Shown one piece after another: positions 54,786 through 63,261 of a stretch of DNA of 64,000 nt. How positions within the stretch are numbered: position 1 is the first letter of the stretch; the number at the start of each line of letters is the position of its first letter. The position numbers and the translations under genes were made by a program. Under the pieces are notes generated by a model. It did not search any database and was not told the origin of the DNA. It worked only from the letters and a program-made list of their open reading frames with translations. The DNA comes from Ruminococcaceae bacterium UBA3753 (lineage in GTDB: Bacteria; Bacillota; Clostridia; Oscillospirales; Acutalibacteraceae), in assembly GCA_002372375.1 (NCBI GenBank), contig DFGJ01000041.1, positions 83,359-147,358 of the forward strand. The letters are read 5' to 3'.

Positions 54786-55679
54786 CTAAAAAATCTTCAC
54801 CATCGAAATAGCATTCTCAACGGGATTCTGATAAAAATTTTTTCGCAGACAAATTTTCACAAATCCACAAGATTCATACAAACCTAAAGCCGAAACATTG
54901 CTCTCTCTAACTTCCAAGAACAACTTTCTCAAATGTATTCTTTGCGAACAACTAAAAAGATGATTCATAAGCAACTTGGCCACACCCAACCGCCTAAAAT
55001 CCGGATGCGTCGTAATCTTGACCAAATCGGCAACATCCTGAAACACCTTCATACATGCATAACCTAAAACAAACATCCGGCTTACAAGCGTAAAGAAAAA
55101 AGAGTTATCACACAACATTTCAGAACGAACACTTTCCTTGGTCCAAGGGTCAGAGTAAGAGACTTTTTCAATCTCACAAATTGGCTCTAGTTGAGACAAA
55201 TCCGCTGAAACAACTTCAGCGTTATTTAAAATACCAATTTTTTTAACGAAATCATACAACCCTTGTAACGAACATTTTATATCATCTCTCACCTTTTTGT
55301 AAACAAAAACATCACCACCATAAGGATCCGCAACACCTCCTCTGTCCCGGTTTAAGACGTAAACCATTTTTGCGTTGACACCTAATTCTGACAAAAAAGC
55401 CACCATATCTTCGGACATAACCACAAAAACATCAAAATCGCTCAAATCTAGTTCAGATACGCACCTAGCGCGGTGACCAGACGCATCGATATCCAATTCA
55501 CTCAAAACTTCAACCGTATTATTAGACGCCACCGAACCACTTTCTGCAAAAAAACCGGCGCTTTCACATTTGATATTCTTTTCATTATTCTCGAGAGCAA
55601 ATTTTCTAAACAGGTACTCCGCCATGGGGCTGCGGCAAGTATTACCACTGCACAAAAACAACAAATTTACAAAAACCAC
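54786..55679 (-). CDS. Fusion of low-molecular-weight phosphatase and RimI-type acetyltransferase
   Basis: One uninterrupted 297-residue frame with two domains. Residues 5 to about 140 form a low-molecular-weight phosphatase with the P-loop CSGNTCRS (Cys10, Arg16) and general-acid region VADPYGG. Thr14 corresponds to the threonine that makes B. subtilis YwlE specific for phospho-arginine, where tyrosine phosphatases have Ile. Residues about 155-297 are a GNAT domain like RimI: IEKVSYSDPWTKESVRSEML, acetyl-CoA site DFRRLGVAKLLMNHL, EVRESNVSALGLYESCGF. RimI acetylates ribosomal protein bS18. Both parents are often encoded near t6A-synthesis genes, but none is here. I see no stop or frameshift between the domains. 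Confidence 0.85.
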   Translation of the reverse strand: MVFVNLLFLCSGNTCRSPMAEYLFRKFALENNEKNIKCESAGFFAESGSVASNNTVEVLSELDIDASGHRARCVSELDLSDFDVFVVMSEDMVAFLSELGVNAKMVYVLNRDRGGVADPYGGDVFVYKKVRDDIKCSLQGLYDFVKKIGILNNAEVVSADLSQLEPICEIEKVSYSDPWTKESVRSEMLCDNSFFFTLVSRMFVLGYACMKVFQDVADLVKITTHPDFRRLGVAKLLMNHLFSCSQRIHLRKLFLEVRESNVSALGLYESCGFVKICLRKNFYQNPVENAISMVKIF

Positions 55680-56219
55680 CAGCCCCTAGTCAAAGACACC
55701 TTAGTTATTGTAAAACAATGAGAAGTAAATTTCAATACAGAAAAATATTTCAGATTAAATTGATATTTAATATAAAAAATATGTGCCATTTTTATTACTA
55801 AAAATGAAAATCAAAATCATTACGTGTGGGTAAGGTTAATGTTTTTATAAAAGTTTAACTCAATATCTATGCTTTTCGCATTTTTATGTTAAAATTTTCT
55901 AAATTTTTTAAAGCGTGTTATATGTGTAAACATCAACTACAAACTAAGTTTTTTAAAATAGATACTAACAAAATTAAAGCAACCTAAGTAACCCTCTTTG
56001 CATCAGTGAAACTGATTATTTTTCACGCGCTAGTGGTTAAGTGAGCATGGCACATCACTGATGAAAATAGCATACGTAGATCTAGTTAAAGCAATATTTT
56101 TTATCTAAATCATATTGTGAACAACAATGCTAAAGATATTAAGTTCTTAAGGGTTCCTTCTAGAATTAGGTAAATTTACAAAAGGAATTATATACTAAAT
56201 ATTTTTTGACAGGTTTTTG
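55680..56219. other. Divergent gap, nothing recognised
   Basis: About 540 AT-rich bases between the fusion gene (minus) and AAA+ gene E (plus). Apart from the promoter listed next I see nothing in it. Confidence 0.45.
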
Positions 56220-56248
56220 TTGACATTTTCTTTTCTCTGTGCTAAACT
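56220..56248 (+). promoter_or_regulatory. Promoter of exported AAA+ gene E
   Basis: Perfect TTGACA at 56220-56225, a 17-base spacer and TAAACT at 56243-56248. The leader would be about 30 bases. Confidence 0.75.
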
Positions 56249-56283
56249 GCACGCGTTACAATATTACTATAAGGAGTGATTCA

Positions 56284-58167
56284 ATGGATGTTTTCAAAAA
56301 AGTAGTCAGCGGAGTGTTTTTAAGCAGCGTCGGCGTCAGCGCCGTGAGCGCAAGTGCTGGAAACGAAGTTGGAACATTGACAGAGAGTGTAGATGGTCAC
56401 CAAGGGATATTAGATAGAGGCGCAGTTTTTGATGGTAAGGCCGCTGACAGTATTGGTGAAAATGAGGTTGAGGGGGAAAAAATTGGCCCTGGAGCACTTT
56501 ACACTAATACGAAAGGTACCGTCGGTTTAGGTGTATCGAGCTTCGCGGATGACTGGCGCTTGGCCGAGCAGTACTATGGTGAAGCTAGCGGGAAGCTTTT
56601 AAAGCTTAGAGACACTCTCTTGGCAACCAAGCTCAAGTCTGAATTAGACAACGAAAGGCAAAAATGCAGTGGTTCAGAAAATGCCAGCTCGCGTGTTGTG
56701 TATAGGCAAAAGGCTTTCGAAATTCTCGCTAAAGTAGATAGGCTTCTTGGTTTGCAAGAAATCGATGATGCTGCTACGGAAAGAGCAAACGAACAAGAAA
56801 GGCAAAAGAGGGCCGAAGAATTGCGGGCACAGCGGGATGAGATTGACAATAGTATTTATAAACTTCAAGAGAAGCAGTTAGAGTCTAAATTAAACGGTGA
56901 TAAATACCAGATAATTTTGGAAAGAATAAATATTTTGAGAGAAAGGCTCTTGAAGGTAGAGAGCGCGACAGACGTGAAGAACTGTTGGGACGACTTTTAT
57001 GATATAAATTCTAAATACGATGCCTTTTTGCGCGAACAATATAGGCAGGACGAAGAGAAGCTTCTACAAGAGATTACAACTTTTCAGAGGGACAATGCAA
57101 AAGCAATAGACGAACTGGAGAAACGAATTGATAGTTTCGAAGAGAAGGCATTTGTGCGTAGAGATAAGGCCAAAGAATTGGTGAAAAAATTGCGTACGCT
57201 TTTGCGAGAAGTTACAAATCCGTTCGATATGATTGCTTATAATGAGGAGTTTTTACAGTGCAGAGAGAAGTTTGAGGTATTGGAAAAAGAAGATCAGGAT
57301 GCCAAAGTGGAAAAGTCTCAGAATGATCTCAAACTCAAAGAGTTCGATATGCTCGGCGACACGGACCGTGTAGCGCGCCTGGTTAAAGAAGGGAAGCTCG
57401 GTTTGGACTTTGTGTATGTTGGTAATAATGAACTGAAGAAGCAGCTCACAAAATATTTGAACAGATCACGCAAATACTTGGGTTTAGATAAATCTCGCAG
57501 TGGATTTAGCCCGTCGGTCGCGGGTGGTGTAGTACTTTACGGTCGTCCCGGCGCAGGTAAGACTTCGGGGATAACTATGATTGGTAGTTCTTGCGATTGC
57601 GATGTCATCACGGTTAGATGCGGTGAATGGACAGGTAGAGGTGTTAGAGAATTTCAGGCTTATTTGGATGATGTCATAAGTAGTGCGAGTCGCTCTGATA
57701 GGCTTGTTATCATTAATTTGGATGATGCTGACAGAATGCTAGCTCCTTCTACTTCTTTTTCAGGGTACATTCTTTCGTGCTTAGATAATGAACGTGCCAA
57801 AGGCAAAGCAAGCCGTGTGAGATTCTGTATTACGTGTAACGATAAGGATCGTTTGGATTCAGCGCTGTTGCGTGGAGGAAGAGTCGCCGGCTCTTATGAG
57901 GTTGTTCCTCCAAAAGTAGACGAGCTTGAACAGTTGTTGAGAAATTACTGCTCTTTTCATAGAATCTCGGATGATATCGAGTTCGCTGAAATTGCCGAGA
58001 AATGTAGAGATGCAACTCCGGCCTTTGTTAAAGAGGTGTTTAATCAGGCTGTAGGTTTCTTTTTGGATGAAAAAGAAGATGCTGCCGATCCTTCAGCGGT
58101 GAAGCTTTCACAGAGGCATTTTGATGAGGGCTTTGAGGCAGCAAAGAGGAGTGTTCTGGTTAAGTAG
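56284..58167 (+). CDS. AAA+ ATPase with signal peptide and coiled coil (E)
   Basis: A 627-residue protein from ATG 56284, seven bases after AAGGAG. FKKVVSGVFLSSVGVSAVSA, ending in an ASA-G site, is a signal peptide. Residues about 95-370 are charged and helical, with long Glu/Lys/Arg heptad-like stretches (coiled coil). The C-terminal AAA+ domain is of the FtsH/SpoVK/Cdc48 type: Walker A GRPGAGKT at 420-427, Walker B VIINLDDAD with D480/D481, sensor 1 FCITCND and an arginine region ALLRGGRVAGSYEV. A helical lid ends the protein. It therefore belongs to a different AAA clade from A and D but shares the export signal. It is monocistronic, upstream of rplJ. Confidence 0.78.
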   Translation: MDVFKKVVSGVFLSSVGVSAVSASAGNEVGTLTESVDGHQGILDRGAVFDGKAADSIGENEVEGEKIGPGALYTNTKGTVGLGVSSFADDWRLAEQYYGEASGKLLKLRDTLLATKLKSELDNERQKCSGSENASSRVVYRQKAFEILAKVDRLLGLQEIDDAATERANEQERQKRAEELRAQRDEIDNSIYKLQEKQLESKLNGDKYQIILERINILRERLLKVESATDVKNCWDDFYDINSKYDAFLREQYRQDEEKLLQEITTFQRDNAKAIDELEKRIDSFEEKAFVRRDKAKELVKKLRTLLREVTNPFDMIAYNEEFLQCREKFEVLEKEDQDAKVEKSQNDLKLKEFDMLGDTDRVARLVKEGKLGLDFVYVGNNELKKQLTKYLNRSRKYLGLDKSRSGFSPSVAGGVVLYGRPGAGKTSGITMIGSSCDCDVITVRCGEWTGRGVREFQAYLDDVISSASRSDRLVIINLDDADRMLAPSTSFSGYILSCLDNERAKGKASRVRFCITCNDKDRLDSALLRGGRVAGSYEVVPPKVDELEQLLRNYCSFHRISDDIEFAEIAEKCRDATPAFVKEVFNQAVGFFLDEKEDAADPSAVKLSQRHFDEGFEAAKRSVLVK

Positions 58168-58198
58168 GTTTTTTGTTACCTAAGACAGTGGGTTTTGT

Positions 58199-58300
58199 TA
58201 TAATGTAATTCCCACCGAGGTTGTTGCAGTTTTATTGTTTTCCTTTTATGGTTACTTTTTCTGTGAAGCCCGGTTTTGGTCTTCACAGTTTTTTATTTAA
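58199..58300 (+). promoter_or_regulatory. rplJL promoter and L10 leader
   Basis: TATAAT at 58199-58204 (weak TTACCT 17 bases upstream) starts a leader containing CCCACCGAGG, which resembles the conserved part of the Bacillota L10 leader. A strong hairpin CTGTGAAG/CTTCACAG (58261-58288) followed by TTTTTT lies just before the ribosome site. This fits autoregulation by the L10-L12 complex through attenuation. Confidence 0.65.
58261..58294 (+). terminator. Attenuator hairpin of the L10 leader
   Basis: An eight-pair perfect stem, CTGTGAAG with CTTCACAG, a 12-base loop and then six T residues. It ends seven bases before AGGAGGTGAT of rplJ. Confidence 0.7.
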
Positions 58301-58318
58301 AGGAGGTGATAATGTAAA

Positions 58319-58849
58319 GTGGCAAGTGAAAAGGTTTTGGAGAAAAAGAAAAGTTATGTTTCTAAGTTGACTAAACTTTTGCGTTCGTCGTGCGTTGGCG
58401 TCGTTGTTGATTACAGTGGTATAAGTGCGACGGATGATGCTGGACTTAGGCGCTGTCTTAGAGAAAGCAATTCGGAGTACTTTGTAGTGAAAAATACTTT
58501 GCTTTCGCGCTCTGCCAAACAGTCTGGCCTGGATGATTTGGTGCATTACCTCAAAGGTTCCACAGCTATTGCGCTTAGTAAAAATGATTACTCTTCGGCT
58601 GCTAGAATTTTAGTGAACTTCAGCAAAAAAAATGACTACTTCAAGGTGAAAGCAGGCTTCATCGAGGGAAAAGTTGTTGACAAAAAGGAAATTGATGCAT
58701 TAGCTAAGTTGCCAAATAAAGAGGTCCTTGTTGCTAATCTGCTAAGGGCTTTGAATTCGCCGGTTTCGGGTTTAGCTGATGTCTTGAGCGGAACCATACG
58801 CTCTCTTGTGATTGTATTAAATGCTGTTTCTGAAAAAAAGGCGGCATGA
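58319..58849 (+). CDS. rplJ: Ribosomal protein uL10
   Basis: A 176-residue stalk base protein that binds 23S rRNA and L7/L12 dimers. It has the family start KVLEKKKSYVSKLTKLL, VVVDYSGISATDDAGLR, then FVVKNTLLSRSAKQSG and LKGSTAIALSKND. The C-terminal helix for L12 binding follows (NALRALNSPVSGLADVLSG-like region). GTG 58319 has the perfect AGGAGGTGAT eight bases upstream. It is the first gene of the rplJ-rplL pair. rplA and rplK, which usually precede it, are absent; an exported AAA+ gene stands there instead. Confidence 0.95.
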   Translation: MASEKVLEKKKSYVSKLTKLLRSSCVGVVVDYSGISATDDAGLRRCLRESNSEYFVVKNTLLSRSAKQSGLDDLVHYLKGSTAIALSKNDYSSAARILVNFSKKNDYFKVKAGFIEGKVVDKKEIDALAKLPNKEVLVANLLRALNSPVSGLADVLSGTIRSLVIVLNAVSEKKAA

Positions 58850-58901
58850 TTTGGCCTCATTTTTTCGTTAATTTTTATTTCTAAAGGTAGGAATGTTTTT
58901 T

Positions 58902-59282
58902 ATGTCTGAAAATGTTACAAAGTTGTTAGAAGATATTAAAGTACTGACTGTTTTAGAGTTAAGTGAACTTGTTAAGGCTATAGAGGACGAATTTGGTGTT
59001 TCAGCAGCAGCGCCTGCGGTCGCGGTGGCTGCTGCACCAGTTGGCACTGAGGCACAAACAGCTGAAGAAAAAACAGAATTTGATGTTGTTTTGAAGTCAA
59101 TAGGTGCAAACAAAATTGCTGTGATTAAAGCTGTAAGAGAAATTACTGGTTTAGGACTGAAGGAGGCAAAGGAAATAGTAGATAATGCACCAAAAACTTT
59201 GAAAGAGGCTGTAGGAAAAGATTCTGCAGAAGAAATGAAGAAGAAGTTAGCTGATGCTGGTGCTGAAGCTGAGCTAAAATAG
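58902..59282 (+). CDS. rplL: Ribosomal protein bL12
   Basis: A 126-residue stalk protein that recruits translation GTPases. It has the N-terminal dimerisation helix ([20 protein letters not shown]), an Ala-rich hinge ([18 protein letters not shown]) and the C-terminal domain with [20 protein letters not shown] and [13 protein letters not shown] take ATG 58902 over 58893 because AAAGGTAGG is at the right distance from the former. rpoB would normally follow; here there is a gap and then V-ATPase genes on the other strand. Confidence 0.96.
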   Translation: MSENVTKLLEDIKVLTVLELSELVKAIEDEFGVSAAAPAVAVAAAPVGTEAQTAEEKTEFDVVLKSIGANKIAVIKAVREITGLGLKEAKEIVDNAPKTLKEAVGKDSAEEMKKKLADAGAEAELK

Positions 59283-59301
59283 CTGGTGACCCGCACTTTT
59301 T

Positions 59302-59365
59302 TTGGAAATTTTAGTGTGGTACAATATAATCGCTTGGTGCCTGCACTGTTACGGGGCAGGCATGT
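59302..59365 (+). promoter_or_regulatory. Promoter-like sequence followed by a hairpin
   Basis: TTGGAA at 59302-59307, a 17-base spacer and TATAAT at 59325-59330. The predicted transcript begins with TGCCTGC/GCAGGCA around an 11-base loop and then a T/G run. It may make a very short RNA, or be the remnant of the rplL-rpoB region. Confidence 0.4.
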
Positions 59366-59700
59366 TTGTTTTGTAAAAAATGATTCAATTATTAGTTATT
59401 TTTTGAAAATTTAATTGTAAATCTAATCAAATAACAATTCATTTTTATGTGAAATTTTTGTTTATTTCTAATGTATATTATCTACATCTTTTAAAAGCAT
59501 TTTTATAAAATTATTTCGGATGTAGCTATGTACAATCATATATGGTGTCATTTACAGCGAAACGCTTGACAATAGTTTGGGCCGGGTCTTATTTTAATAA
59601 TTATTGCACAAGAATTATGATTATATAAGGCGGTTTTTCGGTTCGAAATTGCGTAAGATTTGATCAAAGTTGTCTGAAAAAACTTTTAAGGGTGCGTAGA

Positions 59701-59732
59701 CATAAAAGCCCATGATTATAGAGAATGGGCTT
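59701..59732 (-). terminator. Terminator of the V-ATPase minus-strand unit
   Basis: AAGCCCAT and ATGGGCTT form a perfect eight-pair stem with an 11-base loop. On the minus strand it is followed by TTTTATG. It lies 240 bases after the subunit D stop. Confidence 0.6.
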
Positions 59733-59972
59733 CGTCAATAAATATAGTGATTGTGACAAAAAAACTGGTTGTGTGCGCTTTATCCTCTTAACGTGCTTAA
59801 CATTTCTTAAGTTGCACAACGTTAGGTGATTTTTGAGAAGTTCTGAAAAAACTAACAACAAATAAACCTTTAGGCGAGAGCATAGGTTGAATGTTTTTTC
59901 CAGATAATTTTTCAGTGACAACTAAAAAGCATCTAAAAAATCGATTAAGAATTTTTAGCTTTAGTTTGTTTT

Positions 59973-60590
59973 TTAGTTTGTCTTTTTCTTCTTAACAACT
60001 TTGAGTCTGGAAAATTCTTCTCGATCCTTTTCTTCTAATGATTCGCTGATGTACTTTATAAAATTCTTAAATCTTGGAATCATTATATTGTTCAAGGCAT
60101 TGGCTCTTTTTTGGGTTTTCTCTATAGCACTCGATAATCTGTAGATGCTGACTTCCAATTCAGCAAGTTTAGAAGTTAAAAATTTTACTTTGCAGAATTT
60201 TTTGTACGTATCATCTAAAACAGAATTAGAGCTGTAAAAACCGTAACAAAGCGATTCCATTTTTGGCTCATTTAACGAAACTACAGGAATCTCTACCCCC
60301 ATGATGCTCCTGTACGAAAGTTTTACACTGGTATCTTCCGGAATTGTACCGGTTATTCTCTCGACAGCATCGGTTCCCAGAATCATACTAGTATATCTAA
60401 AACTGTCGTACGCGGACGAAAAAGTTTCCAGCACTTGCTTGTGTATCTCTTTAATTTGTTTAATTAAAAGCATAAGTTCCTTAACTAAAATACTTCGCTT
60501 TTTGTCCATAAGATCAAAACCTAGCTTGGCAAGACTACTAGATTTCTTGACGGCAATAAAATTACCTTTAGTTGGTACAATTGAATCCAT
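59973..60590 (-). CDS. ntpD: V-type ATPase subunit D
   Basis: A 205-residue central-stalk subunit. It shows the family start VPTKGNFIAVKKSSSLAKLG, a long antiparallel coiled coil, and the C-terminal helix with RRxNAL-like KTQKRANALNNIMIPRF. Subunit D rotates inside the A3B3 ring. It is on the same strand as subunit B, 1 kb away, but the gap is filled by degenerate repeats; normally atpA, atpB and atpD abut. Confidence 0.92.
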   Translation of the reverse strand: MDSIVPTKGNFIAVKKSSSLAKLGFDLMDKKRSILVKELMLLIKQIKEIHKQVLETFSSAYDSFRYTSMILGTDAVERITGTIPEDTSVKLSYRSIMGVEIPVVSLNEPKMESLCYGFYSSNSVLDDTYKKFCKVKFLTSKLAELEVSIYRLSSAIEKTQKRANALNNIMIPRFKNFIKYISESLEEKDREEFSRLKVVKKKKTN

Positions 60591-61580
60591 AAAAAATCCC
60601 TTTATCTCAAAATAAAGTCAGGCCAAAAGTTTACACTGCTTACATTGACTTACTGTCGATGAAATGAAAGAAACACTTTAAATTTAAACACACTAAACCT
60701 TTTTTTAAAAACAAAACTTGTGCAAAAACCTAAGGTTATAAAATCCAGTCTTTGGAAATAGCGTAATATATTCTCTCTAGATCGAGCGAAATGAATTAAG
60801 TTAACCCCCCAATAAAATAAGCGCAAAAACTTAGCAAAACATAAGAATTGTGGCACAAAAGTTAAATTCTGCAAACCGCTGAAATAACGGTAAAACTGTA
60901 TATTCACCAAAGTTAAATAAAATAAAGCAGCTTTTAAAATAAGTGCTATAAAAATACACGGCTAGAACAAAAAATGCATCTATACAAACCACTCAAATAA
61001 CGGTAACGCTATATATTCACCAAAGTTAAGTAAAATAAAGCACCTTTTAAAGTAACTGCTATAAAAATGTACAGCTAAAACAAAAAAGCGTACCCACAAC
61101 CCTTTTTAGTAAAAGTGGCGCTGCATATTTGACACTGTGAAGTAGAATGAAGCAATTTTTAAAATAAGATTTATAATAACGCACCGACCACAAAAAACGT
61201 ATCTACAAAACATTCTATTGACAGCAGCGCTGTATATCTGTCAAGTTGGAACAAAGCAAGGTACCTTTTAAAACAAAATGTATCAGCACAGCAAAAAGTA
61301 TATTGATACCATCAAAACTTTTCTAATGCACAAAATGCACCCGCCATTGAGCCTAAAATAACAGCATAACAAATAATTTTTGTATCCACTAAGATTTAAC
61401 CTAACAAACATCTATTCTGTTCAAAAAATGTGTTAATGTAAAAAAATTACAAAATTTACTCTTACAACAATCCTGTGTCTTGCCTGAAAATTTTTGTATT
61501 ATTTTGCCGAAAAACACATTACCGCAGACCCAAAGAAGCCATAAATGGATATAAAAGACAAAGATACAAAAATATTTGGT
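60591..61580. other. Gap inside the V-ATPase cluster, filled by repeats
   Basis: About 990 A-rich bases between subunits B and D. 60890-61290 is a tandem array. No gene is seen; V-ATPase B and D are usually contiguous. Confidence 0.55.
60890..61290 (-). repeat. Four degenerate tandem units of about 110 bases
   Basis: The landmark TATATTCACC or its variants occurs near 60899, 61012, 61124 and 61233, each followed by an A-rich AAGCA-CTTTTAAAA block and a GCTATAAAAAT-like block. The first two units are nearly identical and the last two much diverged. Confidence 0.8.
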
Positions 61581-62960
61581 TCACGTATTCCCGTGATAAT
61601 ACTTTTCCAAAATATTCTCCTTTACTCTGTCTAAAGACTTTTTAGGAAGATCCTTTAAGAGCTTCCACCCTAAATCAAGACTTTTCTGGATGGAACGGTC
61701 TTCGTGCTTACCTTGACACAGAAATTTGGACTCGAAATTTTTGCCAAAGTTTAGAATTTTTTTAAGATCACTTGAAAGCTCGTCTTCTCCTATTACAGAG
61801 GCGAGGGACCGTACCTCCACAACTTTAGCATAAAGCGCAAACAGCTGATTAGCTAAATCCGGATGATCCTCACGAGTAAAGCCATCACCAATGCCATCTT
61901 TCATAAGTCTGGAGAGAGATGGTAGAATTGACACTGCCGGGTAAACATTTAGATTTTCTAGACTTCGGTCTAATACTATTTGCCCCTCTGTGATGTATCC
62001 TGTTAGATCAGGTATAGGATGAGTAATATCATCGTTAGGCATTGTAAGTATTGGAATTTGTGTTACTGATCCTTTTTTGCCTTTAAGCATACCTGCCCTT
62101 TCGTACAAAGATGCCAAATCTGAATACAAATAACCCGGATAACCCTTTCTTCCCGGTATTTCTCCTTTAGATGAACTAAATTCTCTCAGAGCTTCGGCAT
62201 AAGATGTGATATCAGTCATAACAACTAAAACATGCATTCCCAACTCAAAAGCCAAATATTCTGCAGCAGTCAAGGCACACCGTGGAGTTAGAATCCTTTC
62301 AATAATTGGGTCATTTGCAAGGTTCAAAAACATGACCACTCTGCTTAGTGCACCGGAATCTTCAAAGCTTTTTTTAAAGTAATCTGCGACATCATTCTTT
62401 ACACCCATTGCGGCAAATACAACACAAAATTTTTCCTCAGAGTTTTCTGAAAGTTTCGCTTGCCTAACAATTTGAGCAGCGAGCTCGTTATGTTTCATAC
62501 CCGAACCAGAAAAGATAGGCAATTTCTGACCTCGTATTAGTGTGGTCAAAACGTCTATAGAGGAAATTCCTGTATTTATAAAATTTTGCGGGTATTCCCT
62601 GGATACAGGATTTATAGCAGTCCCGTTCACATTAGCATATTTTTCAGGAAAAATTTCTCCCAACCCGTCTATAGGTCTGCCAATGCCATCAAAAATTCGT
62701 CCTAAAATTTCTGAAGATAAAGCAAGTTCAACAGGTTCACCCTTAAGTCTTGTTCTTGTGTTTTGCAAAGATATCCCGCTAGTTCCTTCAAAAACCTGTA
62801 TAACGATCTTCTCCCCTTGGATTTCCACTATTCTACCCGTACGAATTTCCCCATTTTCAAGTCGTAATTCGACAACTTCTTCAAAAGATGCACCCTTAAC
62901 ACCATCTATAATTACTAAAGGTCCATTAATTTCCTTAACTCCAATGTAGTCAATAATCAA
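61581..62960 (-). CDS. ntpB: V-type ATPase subunit B
   Basis: A 459-residue non-catalytic nucleotide-binding subunit. It starts [18 protein letters not shown] and contains the P-loop-like [15 protein letters not shown] (no GKT, as expected for subunit B), [20 protein letters not shown] and the arginine-finger region [11 protein letters not shown]. The start is TTG 62960 by comparison with family N-termini; its ribosome site is weak. Length is normal. It is on the minus strand while the catalytic subunit A is divergent on the plus strand. Confidence 0.94.
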   Translation of the reverse strand: MIIDYIGVKEINGPLVIIDGVKGASFEEVVELRLENGEIRTGRIVEIQGEKIVIQVFEGTSGISLQNTRTRLKGEPVELALSSEILGRIFDGIGRPIDGLGEIFPEKYANVNGTAINPVSREYPQNFINTGISSIDVLTTLIRGQKLPIFSGSGMKHNELAAQIVRQAKLSENSEEKFCVVFAAMGVKNDVADYFKKSFEDSGALSRVVMFLNLANDPIIERILTPRCALTAAEYLAFELGMHVLVVMTDITSYAEALREFSSSKGEIPGRKGYPGYLYSDLASLYERAGMLKGKKGSVTQIPILTMPNDDITHPIPDLTGYITEGQIVLDRSLENLNVYPAVSILPSLSRLMKDGIGDGFTREDHPDLANQLFALYAKVVEVRSLASVIGEDELSSDLKKILNFGKNFESKFLCQGKHEDRSIQKSLDLGWKLLKDLPKKSLDRVKENILEKYYHGNT

Positions 62961-63261
62961 TTCAGAGCCAGTCCTCTCTAAAAAAGTTAAACCTGAAAAA
63001 TAAGGAGATCTAAAATAGTGATGTAGACTATAAGATTATAAGTCAAAAGGACTTAAGTTATCAAATTATGTAACACAAAAAATTGTAAACTTGAGTGTAT
63101 GCCATAATTGACCCTTAAAAATAAAATTTCACCTACAAAACGGTTTGAAATAAATAGGTGGATTTCGTTGATGTTTTTGTGTAAACTATTGCTGACTTTG
63201 TGAGAGTTTCTCAAATACAGTTTGCGTTGAGGAATGCAATGTAATTAAGAAGAGGGTTGGC
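62961..63261. other. Divergent gap between V-ATPase B and A genes
   Basis: About 300 AT-rich bases that should contain both divergent promoters. No strong promoter pair or operator is evident. AGAGGG lies six bases before the start of subunit A. Confidence 0.45.

Larger units (their letters stand above)
59283..59972. other. Gap between convergent rplL and V-ATPase D genes
   Basis: About 690 bases. It contains a promoter-like sequence and hairpin at 59302-59365, a second promoter-like TTGACA at 59566, and the minus-strand terminator at 59701-59732. rpoB, the expected neighbour of rplL, is absent. Confidence 0.5.
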
